Assembly: GCF_039528175.1 (NCBI RefSeq)
Contig: NZ_BAAALH010000001.1
Location: 1,293,738-1,357,737 of the forward strand
Length of the DNA stretch: 64,000 nt
Direction: 5' to 3'
Source of the DNA: Citricoccus alkalitolerans
GTDB lineage: Bacteria; Actinomycetota; Actinomycetes; Actinomycetales; Micrococcaceae
The number at the start of each line of letters is the position of its first letter. Position 1 is the first letter of the stretch. The notes below the pieces were generated by a model. That model was not told the origin of the DNA. It made no database searches and was given only the letters and a program-made list of their open reading frames with translations. Position numbers and translations under genes: made by a program. Shown here piece after piece: positions 53,749-62,276 of the stretch.

Positions 53749-54777
53749 CTAGTGGAGGGCGCGGGGGTGTGCCGCGGCGTAGACCTCGCGGAGCGTGTCC
53801 GCCGTGACCAGGGTGTAGACCTGCGTGGTGGTGACGGACGCGTGCCCCAGCAGCTCCTGCACCACGCGAACGTCCGCGCCGCCCTCCAGCAGGTGGGTGG
53901 CGAACGAGTGCCGCAGGGTATGCGGTGAGACCTCGGCATCGATGTGCGCCCGTTCCGCGGCCTTCTTGAGGATCGTCCACGCCGACTGCCGGGAGAGCCG
54001 CCCACCGCGCTGGTTCAGGAACAGTGCGGGGCCCCCGGCCCCGGACTGGCCGGCCAGCGTGGGACGTCCGCGGACCAGCCAGGCCTCCAGGGCGGTGGCC
54101 GCGTAGGAACCCAACGGGACGATGCGCTCCTTGGAACCCTTCCCGAACAGGCGCACGACGGCGGTGCCGGACCCCCCAGGTCCCGTCGCCCCGGGTTCGT
54201 CTCGGCTCCCCTGGGCGTTGGCGTCATCCAGGGGTCCGCGGACGGCTCCGACCACGTCGTCGACGTCCAGCCCGACCGCCTCGGAGATGCGGGCACCCGT
54301 GGCATAGAGGAACTCGAGCAGGGCCCGGTCCCGGAGGCCGGCCGGAGTGTCCGTGGGCACGGCCTCCAGCAGGGCCGTCACCTGCTCCACCCGGATCGCC
54401 TTGGGCAGTTCCTGGGCGGGCCGAGGCGGGGTGACGTCCTGGGCCGGGTCCGTCTCCGTGACCTGTTCCAGGGTCCAGAAGCGGTGCATGCCTCGGATGG
54501 CGACGATGGTCCGGGCAGCTGAACGCGGTGAGAGCGGGTGCCCGCCATCGGCACCGGTGGCCAGGGCCTGGAGGAACCCGGTCACATGCCGGCGCTCCAC
54601 CTGACGGGGGTCGTCCACTCCCCGGCCCTGCAGCCACGCCAGGTATCGGTTCATGTCCCGGCGGTAGGCGGCCAGGGTATGAGGGGACATACCCCGCTCG
54701 ACAGTCAGGTGGTCCAGGTACGCCTCAGCCGGACGGACCAGGGCGCGCGGCGGACAGCCCGCGGGCTCGGCACTCAT
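53749..54777 (-). CDS. xerD: Tyrosine recombinase XerD
   Basis: Site-specific recombinase for chromosome-dimer resolution at dif (342 aa). N-terminal SAM-like core-binding domain (about 15-115; AYLDHLTVERGMSPHTLAAYRRD) and catalytic domain with Arg in GARISEAVGLD, HTLRHSFATHLLEGG (H-x-x-R) and LGHASVTTTQVYT (His and Tyr nucleophile). An insert of about 25 Gly/Ala/Asp-rich residues sits between the GLDVDDV and GKGSKERIVPLG strands, where most XerD have a tight turn. ATG 54777 is reached from the NUDIX gene by two overlapping micro-ORFs. Order xerD-NUDIX-pyrG matches Rv1701-Rv1699. Confidence 0.93.
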   Translation of the reverse strand: MSAEPAGCPPRALVRPAEAYLDHLTVERGMSPHTLAAYRRDMNRYLAWLQGRGVDDPRQVERRHVTGFLQALATGADGGHPLSPRSAARTIVAIRGMHRFWTLEQVTETDPAQDVTPPRPAQELPKAIRVEQVTALLEAVPTDTPAGLRDRALLEFLYATGARISEAVGLDVDDVVGAVRGPLDDANAQGSRDEPGATGPGGSGTAVVRLFGKGSKERIVPLGSYAATALEAWLVRGRPTLAGQSGAGGPALFLNQRGGRLSRQSAWTILKKAAERAHIDAEVSPHTLRHSFATHLLEGGADVRVVQELLGHASVTTTQVYTLVTADTLREVYAAAHPRALH

Positions 54778-54791
54778 CACTGGTCACTCAT
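54777..54791 (-). other. Micro-ORF 2 (MSDQ) before xerD
   Basis: ATG-AGT-GAC-CAG-TGA. Its ATG overlaps the stop of micro-ORF 1 and its stop overlaps the xerD ATG (TGATG). Probably a coupling relay rather than a functional peptide. Confidence 0.5.
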
Positions 54792-54805
54792 GATGGGGCA
54801 CTCAT
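54788..54805 (-). other. Micro-ORF 1 (MSAPS) between NUDIX stop and xerD
   Basis: Five sense codons and TGA. Its ATG overlaps the NUDIX stop (ATGA) and its stop overlaps the start of micro-ORF 2. Each of the three starts reads ATGAGTG, suggesting duplication of the original start region. Confidence 0.5.
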
Positions 54806-55521
54806 GAGCGGACCTGACGGCCGTGCCAGGGCGCGTCCGCAGGACGCAGGTCGGCGTAGCCGGCTTCCCGGTGGGCGACGAGGGCGAGGAGGCCCACCAC
54901 GGAGGAGGGGTTGCGGAGCCGGCCGGCCAGCACGGCCTGAACGGCTTCTGTCACGGGCACCCAGGCCAGCGGCATACCGGCCTCTTCACCGGTGCGTTCG
55001 TGCCGGTCCCCTACCGGGACCGGGGACAGGTCTCGGGCCAGGAACACCCGGATTCCCTCCGAGGAGGATCCTGGGGTGGTGTAGAAGTCGGCGAGGACAT
55101 CCCACCGGTCCGCGCACAGGTCTGCTTCTTCGGCCAGTTCCCGCCGGGCGGCCTCGACCAGGTGCTCCCCCGGTACGTCGAGCAGTCCGGCGGGAACCTC
55201 CCAGAGCTCCTCGCCCACGGGGTGCCGGTACTGCCGGATCATCCTGACCCGGTCCTGATCATCCAGTGCCAACACGGCCACTGCCCCGGGATGGCGGATG
55301 AACTCGCGTACCAACAGGTCCGGGTGATTGACGTCCATACCACCCGTGCCCTCCCCCGCAGCCTCGCCCGGCACCATCAGGAAGGCCTCACGCGTGACGT
55401 CCCACACCGCGCCCGCGAAGGCCGTCTCGGTGTGGACTGCGGGCCGCAGGGCGGGCACGTCCGCGAGCGGGCCGCCGTCGTGCTCGGTGTACGGGGCGGA
55501 TGGAGGTGTCAGGTGCGTCAT
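54802..55521 (-). CDS. NUDIX hydrolase (ADP-ribose pyrophosphatase type)
   Basis: 239-aa NUDIX enzyme, probably hydrolysing ADP-ribose or a related nucleoside diphosphate (Rv1700-like). The Nudix box runs from GLLDVPGEHLVEAARRELAEE (about 125-145) with the REL-x-EE core. EVPAGLLD and RQYRHPVGEELWEVP precede it as in ADPRases. ATG 55521 is where homology starts; no strong Shine-Dalgarno is seen, and the 22-base distance to the pyrG stop suggests reliance on upstream translation. A longer frame upstream is a pyrG shadow. Confidence 0.9.
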   Translation of the reverse strand: MTHLTPPSAPYTEHDGGPLADVPALRPAVHTETAFAGAVWDVTREAFLMVPGEAAGEGTGGMDVNHPDLLVREFIRHPGAVAVLALDDQDRVRMIRQYRHPVGEELWEVPAGLLDVPGEHLVEAARRELAEEADLCADRWDVLADFYTTPGSSSEGIRVFLARDLSPVPVGDRHERTGEEAGMPLAWVPVTEAVQAVLAGRLRNPSSVVGLLALVAHREAGYADLRPADAPWHGRQVRS

Positions 55522-55543
55522 GGAGTGGCGGTGTCCCTGCTGA

Positions 55544-57274
55544 TCAGCCCGCGGCGCGGGTGTTCCGGCGTTCCAGTCCGGCGGCCACGAGCCCGGCGAA
55601 CAGTGGATGTGGACGGGTCGGCCGGGACTTGAACTCCGGATGGGCCTGGGTGGAGACGTAGTACGGGTGGACGTCCGCCGGCAGCTCCACGAACTCCACG
55701 AGCGTGCCGTCCGGTGAGGTTCCGGAGACGACCAGCCCTGCCTCCTCCAACCGGTCCCGGTACTCGTTGTTGACCTCGTAGCGATGGCGGTGCCGCTCGG
55801 TGACCTCGGTGGCCCCGTAGGCCCGGGCGACCGCGGAGCCCTCCCGCAGGGTGGCCGGATAGGATCCCAGGCGCATGGTACCGCCGAGGTCGCCGCCACC
55901 GGAGACGAAGTGCTCCTGCTCCGCCATGGTGGCGATCACGGGATGCTCGGTGTCCGGTTCGAACTCGGTGGAGGACGCCTGGGCGAGTCCCAGCACGTTG
56001 CGGGCATACTCCATGACCATGGTCTGCAACCCCAGGCACAGGCCGAGGGTCGGGATGCCGTTCTCACGGGCGTGACGCAGGGCGCCGATCTTTCCGTCGA
56101 GCCCTCGGACCCCGAAACCGCCCGGGATACAGATGGCGTCGACGCCGTCCAGGGCCTGCCGTGCGCCGGCCTCGGTCTCGCAGTCGTCCGAGGGGACCCA
56201 GCGGATGGAGACCGTCGCGTCATTGCCGAAGCCACCGGCCCGCAGGGCCTCCGTGACGGAGAGATAGGAGTCCGGCAGGTCGATGTACTTGCCGACCAGG
56301 GCGATCTCCAGCGCATGCCTCGGGTGGTGGACCGCGCCGATCAGGCGGTCCCAGGTGGACCAGTCGACGTCCTTGAACTTCAGGTCCAGGGACTGCACCA
56401 CGTAGGCGTCGAGGCCCTGGGCGTGGATGATCTTGGGGATATCATAGATGGACGGGGCATCGGCGCAGTTGACGACCGCATCGGTGTCCACGTCGCACAT
56501 GCGGGCGATCTTGTCCCGCACGTCGGCGGGCACCTCGCGGTCCGAGCGGATGACGATGGCGTCCGGCTGGATGCCGATCGAGCGCAGCGCCGCCACCGAG
56601 TGCTGGGTGGGCTTGGTCTTCAATTCGTGAGAAGGACCGATGTAGGGCACGAGGGACACGTGCACGAAGAACACGTTGTCCCGTCCGATGTCCTGGCGGA
56701 CCTGACGCGCGGCCTCCAGGAACGGCTGCGACTCGATGTCTCCGACCGTTCCGCCGATCTCCGTGATGATGACGTCCGGCGCCGGGCGGTCCGCGACCGC
56801 CAGATCCTGCGCCTCCCCACCGCCGGCCGCCATGGCGTCCTCCGTGGCGGGCAGGCGCATGCGGCGCTTGATCTCATCCGTGATGTGAGGGATGACCTGG
56901 ACGGTGTCCCCGAGGTAGTCACCCCGGCGTTCCTTCTCGATGACGGTCGAGTACACCTGTCCGGTGGTGACGTTGTTCAGGCCGTCAAGGTTCTCGTCCA
57001 GGAACCGCTCGTAGTGGCCGATGTCCAGGTCGGTCTCGGCGCCGTCCTCGGTGACGAAGACCTCGCCGTGCTGGAAGGGGTTCATGGTCCCCGGGTCGAC
57101 GTTCAGGTACGGATCCAGCTTCTGCATGGTCACGGAGAGGCCTCGTGCCCTCAGGAGATGACCCAGGGAGGATGCCGTGAGCCCCTTTCCGAGAGAAGAG
57201 GCTACGCCGCCGGTCACGAAGATCTGGCGGGTCGCGTTGGGCGTTTTCTGGAATCGAGAGGATTTATGCACCAC
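55544..57274 (-). CDS. pyrG: CTP synthase
   Basis: Glutamine-dependent amination of UTP to CTP (576 aa). Amidoligase domain opening with RQIFVTGGVASSLGKGLTASSLG, and LDPYLNVDPGTMNPFQHGEVFV. The class I glutamine amidotransferase domain has nucleophile Cys in GLCLGLQ, and a C-terminal His-x-Glu in THPEF-type AHPEF. The start is GTG 57274 or 57271; TACGAT (57283-57288) lies 8 bases before the first, compatible with a leaderless or very short leader. Longer in-frame sequence upstream is recN shadow. It follows recN by 22 bases. Confidence 0.96.
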   Translation of the reverse strand: MVHKSSRFQKTPNATRQIFVTGGVASSLGKGLTASSLGHLLRARGLSVTMQKLDPYLNVDPGTMNPFQHGEVFVTEDGAETDLDIGHYERFLDENLDGLNNVTTGQVYSTVIEKERRGDYLGDTVQVIPHITDEIKRRMRLPATEDAMAAGGGEAQDLAVADRPAPDVIITEIGGTVGDIESQPFLEAARQVRQDIGRDNVFFVHVSLVPYIGPSHELKTKPTQHSVAALRSIGIQPDAIVIRSDREVPADVRDKIARMCDVDTDAVVNCADAPSIYDIPKIIHAQGLDAYVVQSLDLKFKDVDWSTWDRLIGAVHHPRHALEIALVGKYIDLPDSYLSVTEALRAGGFGNDATVSIRWVPSDDCETEAGARQALDGVDAICIPGGFGVRGLDGKIGALRHARENGIPTLGLCLGLQTMVMEYARNVLGLAQASSTEFEPDTEHPVIATMAEQEHFVSGGGDLGGTMRLGSYPATLREGSAVARAYGATEVTERHRHRYEVNNEYRDRLEEAGLVVSGTSPDGTLVEFVELPADVHPYYVSTQAHPEFKSRPTRPHPLFAGLVAAGLERRNTRAAG

Positions 57275-57296
57275 GGAGTTCGATCGTAGCACCCGT

Positions 57297-59099
57297 TCAG
57301 GCGTGCGAGGCCTCGAGGAGTTCGCGGGCGTGGTCACGGGCCGCCCCGGAGTCGGCTCGGCCGGCCAGCATCCTGGCCAGTTCCCCCACCCGCTCCTCGC
57401 CCTCGAGGCTCGCGACGTCCGAGGTGGTGAAGCCGGCATCGCCGTCCGAGTTCTTCGTGACCTTCAGGTGCCGGTCCGCGAACGCCGCCACCTGCGGCAG
57501 GTGTGTGACCACGATGACCTGGACGTGCCGGGCCAACCGGGCCAGACGGCGGCCGATCTGGACGGCGGCCTCTCCGCCGACTCCGGCGTCCACCTCGTCG
57601 AACACGAAGGTGGGGACCGGGTCCGTGGCGGCCAGGACCACCTCCAGCGCCAGCATCACCCGGGAGAGCTCGCCGCCGGAGGCGCCCTTGCCCAGGGGCC
57701 GCGGTTCGGCGCCGGCATGGGGTTGGAGGAGGAGGTGGACCTCGTCGGCACCGTGGGGCCCCGGCTGGCCGCCTGTGGTGACGGTGGCATGGAACGTGGC
57801 GTCCGGCATCGACAGGGCGTGCAGTTCCTCGCTCACCAGCCCGGCGAGGGCGCTTGCGCCGGCCGTCCTCAGCCGCGTCAGCTCACTCGCGCCGGCCAGG
57901 ACATCTTGTTCGAGGCGGGCGACCTCGGCGGTGAGCTCCTCGATGCGTCCCGTGTCTCCCTGCAGGGTCTCCAGCCGCGGCCGGTGGGTTTCGGCCCACC
58001 GGATCACGTCGGAGAGTTCGGGCCCGTAGAGGCGTGACAAACGGGTCAGTTCGGCCAGCCGGGACTGGGCGCTGTCCAGGTCGGAGGCGGCGTCGTCATC
58101 CAGGCGGGCAGCATAGCCGGCGAGGTCACCGGAGACATCGGCCAGGAGGATCCCCACTTCGGCAAGGCGCTGGGACAGTCCGGTGAGCTCGTCGTCCTGT
58201 CCCGGGGCCTGCAACAGGGACTGGCGGGCGGCCTCGATGAGGGTCTCCGCCGACGGGATCTCCACCGCATCGGCTGCATCCCCGCCGACGAGGTGGGTGT
58301 GGGCGCCCAGGGACGCCGCGCGCAGCTCCTCGACGTTCTCGAGTCGCTGGATGAGGGCCTTGACCTCCTCGTCCTCCCCCTCCCGGACCGCCGCGTTGTC
58401 GATCTCCTCGAGCGAACGCTGCAGGTTCTCGGCCTCACGGGCCCGGTCCTGCTCGTTGTTGGTGATCTCATCGAGTTCCGTGGCCGCCCGTCTCCACGCC
58501 TCGAAGTCCCGTTGGTAGGCGGTCAGGGTCTCGGTCAGCTCCGGCCCGGCGAAGGCGTCCAGGGCATGGCGCTGGGCGGCCGGGGACTTCAATCTCAGCT
58601 GATCCGTCTGGCCATGGACGGCCACGAGGTGTTCGCCGAGTTCACCCAGCAGGGCTACGGGCACGCCGCGTCCTCCGGCCGAGGCCCGCGAGCGTCCCGA
58701 GGACCCCGCGGCACCCACGGACCGGGTGACCACGAGTGCTACGTCCCCGCGTCGTCGTGCCGGTGCGCCGACGTCGGGCGAGACGCTGGGCACAGCGTCG
58801 GTTTCCGGGCCGGCGCCACCGTCCGGGGTCTCCTCATCCAGCACGGCTCCGGCCTCTGTTGCGATCTCGACGGCGGCCTGGCCGGCGTCCAGTCGGAAGC
58901 CGGCCTCCACGGTGGCCCGCGAGGCCCCGTGCCGAACGGCGCCGGCATCCGCTCGGGCCCCCAGCAGGAGGTTGAGGGCCGTGACGACCATGGTCTTGCC
59001 GGCGCCGGTCTCACCAGTCACCACGGTGAAGCCGGGATCCAGTTCGACGGCGGCGTCACCGATGACGCCCAGCCCGTTGATGGACAGGTATTCGATCAT
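57297..59099 (-). CDS. recN: DNA repair protein RecN
   Basis: SMC-like ATPase for double-strand-break repair (600 aa). N-terminal Walker A TGETGAGKTMVV (about 29-40), central coiled-coil arms, and the C-terminal ABC signature KGASGGELSRVMLALE with Walker B PTFVFDEVDAGVGG. A roughly 50-residue Gly/Asp/Pro-rich insert (about 90-140) separates Walker A strands from GELGEHLVAVHGQTDQ. ATG 59099 overlaps the nadK stop (ATGA). Confidence 0.95.
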   Translation of the reverse strand: MIEYLSINGLGVIGDAAVELDPGFTVVTGETGAGKTMVVTALNLLLGARADAGAVRHGASRATVEAGFRLDAGQAAVEIATEAGAVLDEETPDGGAGPETDAVPSVSPDVGAPARRRGDVALVVTRSVGAAGSSGRSRASAGGRGVPVALLGELGEHLVAVHGQTDQLRLKSPAAQRHALDAFAGPELTETLTAYQRDFEAWRRAATELDEITNNEQDRAREAENLQRSLEEIDNAAVREGEDEEVKALIQRLENVEELRAASLGAHTHLVGGDAADAVEIPSAETLIEAARQSLLQAPGQDDELTGLSQRLAEVGILLADVSGDLAGYAARLDDDAASDLDSAQSRLAELTRLSRLYGPELSDVIRWAETHRPRLETLQGDTGRIEELTAEVARLEQDVLAGASELTRLRTAGASALAGLVSEELHALSMPDATFHATVTTGGQPGPHGADEVHLLLQPHAGAEPRPLGKGASGGELSRVMLALEVVLAATDPVPTFVFDEVDAGVGGEAAVQIGRRLARLARHVQVIVVTHLPQVAAFADRHLKVTKNSDGDAGFTTSDVASLEGEERVGELARMLAGRADSGAARDHARELLEASHA

Positions 59100-60274
59100 G
59101 CCTGGTCGGCTCCTCCGCTGTGCGTGTCCGGCTCGTCGCTGCCCTCGTCCGGTGTGGTCCCCGAGCGCGCGATCCCCAGGCGTTCGTCCTGCGCCGATAC
59201 CAGGGGCAGCGCGGCCGTGGCCGGCGGGACCACGCCGGGGCGTGGTGCCAGGTGGTGGGGTTCCACGATCGAGACTCCGCGGGAGGAGGGGTGTCCCTCG
59301 GGCCGGCGGGAGGCGGTCCGGGCCTCGCGGGCGGCGGCCTCGGCCCGGTCCTGTTCCGTGACGGGACCGCGCCAGCCCTTGGTGGGCAGGTTAAACTTGC
59401 GGACGAGCCGCTCGGTGAAAGGTGTGCGGGACAACCGGGCGATCCGCACCGGTTGCGGTGAACGGGTGACCTCGACGCGGGATCCGAGGGGCAGGTCCAC
59501 GGTACGGCGGCCGTCACACCAGAGCACGCCCGGCTCGTTGGTGCGCGGCAGCACCTCGACGGTGAGCACCGAGTCCGGGGACACGACGAGGGGCTTGGCG
59601 AACAGGGCGTGGGCGCTGATCGGCACCATGAGCATGGCCTGGACCTCCGGCCACACCACGGGGCCACCGGCCGAGAAGGCGTAGGCCGTGGAGCCCGTGG
59701 GCGTGGCCATCACCACGCCATCGCAGCCGTACGTGGAGATGGGGCTGCCATCCACGGCGGTCACGACCTCAAGCATGCGCTCACGGTTGGACTTCTCCAC
59801 GCTGGCCTCGTTCAACGCCCAGGTGCGGGCCACGAGTCTATCTCCCTGGAAAACCCGGACGTCGATCGCCATGCGCTCCTCGACGCTATAGTCCTGCGCC
59901 ACCACGGCCTCGACGGTGCGGGAGAGATCGGTGCGCTCGGATTCGGCCAGGAAGCCCACGTGGCCCAGGTTGACGGCGAGCAGCGGCAGGCCGGAGTCAC
60001 GGACGAGCTCCGCGGCGCGCAGCACGGAGCCGTCCCCGCCGAGGACCACCCCCAGCGAGACCTCGCTCAGGGAACAGTCCACGTCCAGGGTCTGCGGGGC
60101 GGAAGCCAACGGGGGCACGACGCCGGCCCGTTCGGCCTCGCGGATCGCCGACACGTCACCGGCGAGGAGCACCGGGGCCAGTCCGGCCTCCTGCAGTTTG
60201 GCGCAGGTGTGGACGGCTGCCCGGATGGCGTCCTCACGGCCGGTATGGGCTAGGACCAGGATTGAGCGGGGCAT
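59096..60274 (-). CDS. nadK: NAD kinase
   Basis: Phosphorylates NAD to NADP (392 aa). The GGDGS motif lies in VVLGGDGSVLRAAEL (about 78-92), followed by NLGHVGFLAE, NERMLE-like ESVEKSNRERMLEV and TPTGSTAYAFSAGGPVV. A proline/alanine-rich C-terminal extension of about 80 residues is unusual relative to typical 290-310 aa NadK. Start ATG 60274 is supported by TATCCT 6 bases upstream (leaderless). Heads nadK-recN-pyrG-NUDIX-xerD. Confidence 0.95.
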   Translation of the reverse strand: MPRSILVLAHTGREDAIRAAVHTCAKLQEAGLAPVLLAGDVSAIREAERAGVVPPLASAPQTLDVDCSLSEVSLGVVLGGDGSVLRAAELVRDSGLPLLAVNLGHVGFLAESERTDLSRTVEAVVAQDYSVEERMAIDVRVFQGDRLVARTWALNEASVEKSNRERMLEVVTAVDGSPISTYGCDGVVMATPTGSTAYAFSAGGPVVWPEVQAMLMVPISAHALFAKPLVVSPDSVLTVEVLPRTNEPGVLWCDGRRTVDLPLGSRVEVTRSPQPVRIARLSRTPFTERLVRKFNLPTKGWRGPVTEQDRAEAAAREARTASRRPEGHPSSRGVSIVEPHHLAPRPGVVPPATAALPLVSAQDERLGIARSGTTPDEGSDEPDTHSGGADQA

Positions 60275-60280
60275 GGCCCA

Positions 60281-60286
60281 AGGATA
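60281..60286 (-). promoter_or_regulatory. Leaderless -10 element of nadK-recN
   Basis: TATCCT-N6-ATG on the minus strand in the 69-base gap after tlyA. Confidence 0.55.
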
Positions 60287-60343
60287 CCCACGTCCAGGCC
60301 CGGTCCGGCCTCACCCGCCGAGCTGTGGACGAGGGCTGTTCTT

Positions 60344-61183
60344 TCAGGTCCAGTCGACCGTCTGGACGCCGAGCCATTCGGTGCCGGCGCCGGTCGCCGT
60401 TGCCTCGACGTCCGTCTCGGGACGGTCTAGCCACAGGAAGAACTCCACGTTGCCGTCCTGTCCCGGCAGCGGAGACCGGGCGATGCCGCGGGGCCGCAGT
60501 CCAGCGTCCAGGGCGGTGTCAAGAACCTCGATGACCGCCTGGCGTCGCTGGATAGGATCGAGCACGACCCCGGTCCTGGGCAGGGCCCGGCGGCCGACCT
60601 CGAACTGCGGCTTGACCATGAGGACCAGGTCCGCGCCTGGCCGGCACACCCCGGCCAGCGGTGACATCACCAGGCGCAGCGAGATGAAGGACAGGTCCGA
60701 GACCACCAGGTCCACTGCTCCGCCGAGGTGTTCCGGCGTGAGGTCACGGACATTGCAGCCCTCGTGGACGTCGACGCGGTGATCGGCGCGTAACGTCTCG
60801 ACCAGTTGGTCGTGCCCGACGTCCACCGCGAGCACCTGCTGGGCCCCCGCCCGGAGCAGGACATCCGTGAACCCGCCCGTGGACGCCCCGGCGTCCAGGC
60901 ACCGCCGGCCGGCCGTCACGACGTCGGTGAACAGCTCCAGTGCGCCGGCCAGCTTGTGCCCGGCCCGGGAGACGTACCGTGGTCCGCTGGCGCGCAGGGC
61001 CACCACATCCTGGGGGGCGCACTTCAGGGACGCCTTCGTGGCGACGACGCCGTTGACGATGACCTCGCCCGCACTGATGAGTCCGGCCGCTTCACTACGG
61101 GAGCGGGCCAGGCCGCGATCGGCCAGCGCGATGTCGAGGCGGGTGCGGCCTCGCCCGGTCCCGGTGCTCCTCGGACTGCTCAT
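60344..61183 (-). CDS. tlyA: 16S/23S rRNA 2'-O-methyltransferase TlyA
   Basis: Methylates ribose of cytidines in 16S and 23S rRNA (279 aa); in mycobacteria this confers capreomycin sensitivity. N-terminal S4 domain (about 13-75; RLDIALADRGLARSRSEA) and FtsJ-type Rossmann domain with SAM motif CLDAGASTGGFTDVLL. The K-D-K-E tetrad is visible in HKLAGALE, SDLSFIS, VKPQFEVG and NVEFFLW. ATG 61183 overlaps the stop of the 63-aa gene (ATGA). Confidence 0.95.
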   Translation of the reverse strand: MSSPRSTGTGRGRTRLDIALADRGLARSRSEAAGLISAGEVIVNGVVATKASLKCAPQDVVALRASGPRYVSRAGHKLAGALELFTDVVTAGRRCLDAGASTGGFTDVLLRAGAQQVLAVDVGHDQLVETLRADHRVDVHEGCNVRDLTPEHLGGAVDLVVSDLSFISLRLVMSPLAGVCRPGADLVLMVKPQFEVGRRALPRTGVVLDPIQRRQAVIEVLDTALDAGLRPRGIARSPLPGQDGNVEFFLWLDRPETDVEATATGAGTEWLGVQTVDWT

Positions 61184-61371
61184 GACAGCCCGGGCAGCCG
61201 CGGTTGTTCCTCCAGCAATTGCGCCAAAGCGTCCAACGCCTCACGGTAGGCCGCGATCTCTTCGTCGGGGCTCAGCTCCCCGGCTCCGATGAGACCAGCC
61301 AGGATCTGGTCGGCGGAAGGGTCACCGGTGGTGGCCGGGGTCCACTCGGTCGGCTGGGACGGCTCGGTCAT
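61180..61371 (-). CDS. Small conserved hypothetical protein (Rv1693-like position)
   Basis: 63 aa, acidic and probably helical in the second half (AGELSPDEEIAAYREALDAL). The N-terminal third is Pro/Thr-rich. Start and stop overlap HAD and tlyA genes (ATGA on both sides), which is strong evidence that it is translated. A short gene sits at this place between the HAD phosphatase gene and tlyA in mycobacteria (Rv1693). Function unknown; too small to have its own catalytic domain. Confidence 0.8.
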   Translation of the reverse strand: MTEPSQPTEWTPATTGDPSADQILAGLIGAGELSPDEEIAAYREALDALAQLLEEQPRLPGLS

Positions 61372-62273
61372 GGCTGCCGTGCCTGCCGGGGTGCGCGAAA
61401 GCGTGCTTCCACCGGGGTGTCAGCCAGGAGCATCGGCAGCGAGGGAATCACCCAGGTGGGCTGTTGCTCCGCTGGGGCCGCCGCGGCGGTCTCTTCGGTG
61501 TCCACGCCGGTCAGCACGAGGGCGGTGGCGAATCCGGCCCGATTGCCTCCGAGGATGTCCGTGTCCAGACGGTCACCGACGACCAGTGGGTTGCGGGATC
61601 CGACGGCCTCGGCGGCCAGACGGAACAGGACCGGTTCGGGCTTGCCGGCTGCCAGCGGCCGGGTCCCGGTCGCCCGGGAGACCGCGTCGATGAGTGCACC
61701 GTTGCCGGGCGCGATCCCCTCCGCACGGGGAATAGTCAGGTCCGTATTGGTCGCGATCCAGCGGGCACCCGCCTTGAGGGCGTAGGAGGCCTGCGCCAAG
61801 TCCGACCAGGACACCGAGGGGTCGAACCCCTGGATCACGGCGTCGGGACGCTCGGCCGCTGTCGCCACGACCTGGTGACCAGCCTCCGACACCAGGCCAC
61901 GCAAGTACTCCGAACCGACCACCAGGACCTTCGCCGGGAGGGGAGGGAGGGGACGCCCACCGGAGGACGCTCCGGCCGCCGTCGGGTGCGTGACGGTCCG
62001 GGACAGCACCTGGTTCAGCAGGGCCACACCTGCTGCAGCTGACCCGAAGACCTGCTCCCCTGACACCTCGAGCCCGAATTCGCTCAAGTGGTCGGCCACG
62101 GATTCCGGGGACCTCGAAGCATTGTTGGTCACGTAGACGACAGGGACGCCGCGCCGTCCTAATTCCAGCAGGGTCGGCACGGCCCCGTCGATGGCCTCGG
62201 TCCCGGCGTACACGACCCCGTCCAGGTCGCACAGGACAGCGTCATGGTTTCCGAAGAACGCCGCTTCCGTCAT
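61368..62273 (-). CDS. HAD-superfamily IIA phosphatase (NagD-like)
   Basis: 301 aa. HAD motif I is AVLCDLDGVVYAG (residues about 12-24), motif II YVTNNASRSP, the lysine motif AGKPEPVLFRLA and motif III VVGDRLDTDILGGNRAG. The cap between motifs II and III is of the NagD/C2 type. The M. tuberculosis counterpart (Rv1692) is a glycerol-3-phosphate phosphatase; that substrate is plausible here. It follows the TPR gene by 3 bases and overlaps the 63-aa gene. Confidence 0.92.
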   Translation of the reverse strand: MTEAAFFGNHDAVLCDLDGVVYAGTEAIDGAVPTLLELGRRGVPVVYVTNNASRSPESVADHLSEFGLEVSGEQVFGSAAAGVALLNQVLSRTVTHPTAAGASSGGRPLPPLPAKVLVVGSEYLRGLVSEAGHQVVATAAERPDAVIQGFDPSVSWSDLAQASYALKAGARWIATNTDLTIPRAEGIAPGNGALIDAVSRATGTRPLAAGKPEPVLFRLAAEAVGSRNPLVVGDRLDTDILGGNRAGFATALVLTGVDTEETAAAAPAEQQPTWVIPSLPMLLADTPVEARFRAPRQARQP

Positions 62274-62276
62274 GGG

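Noticed and set aside
53749..54777. Tyrosine recombinase considered as a phage or integron integrase
   Set aside because: Its position with NUDIX-pyrG-recN-nadK-tlyA and its XerD-like length and motifs mark a housekeeping recombinase; no att repeats or phage genes nearby.
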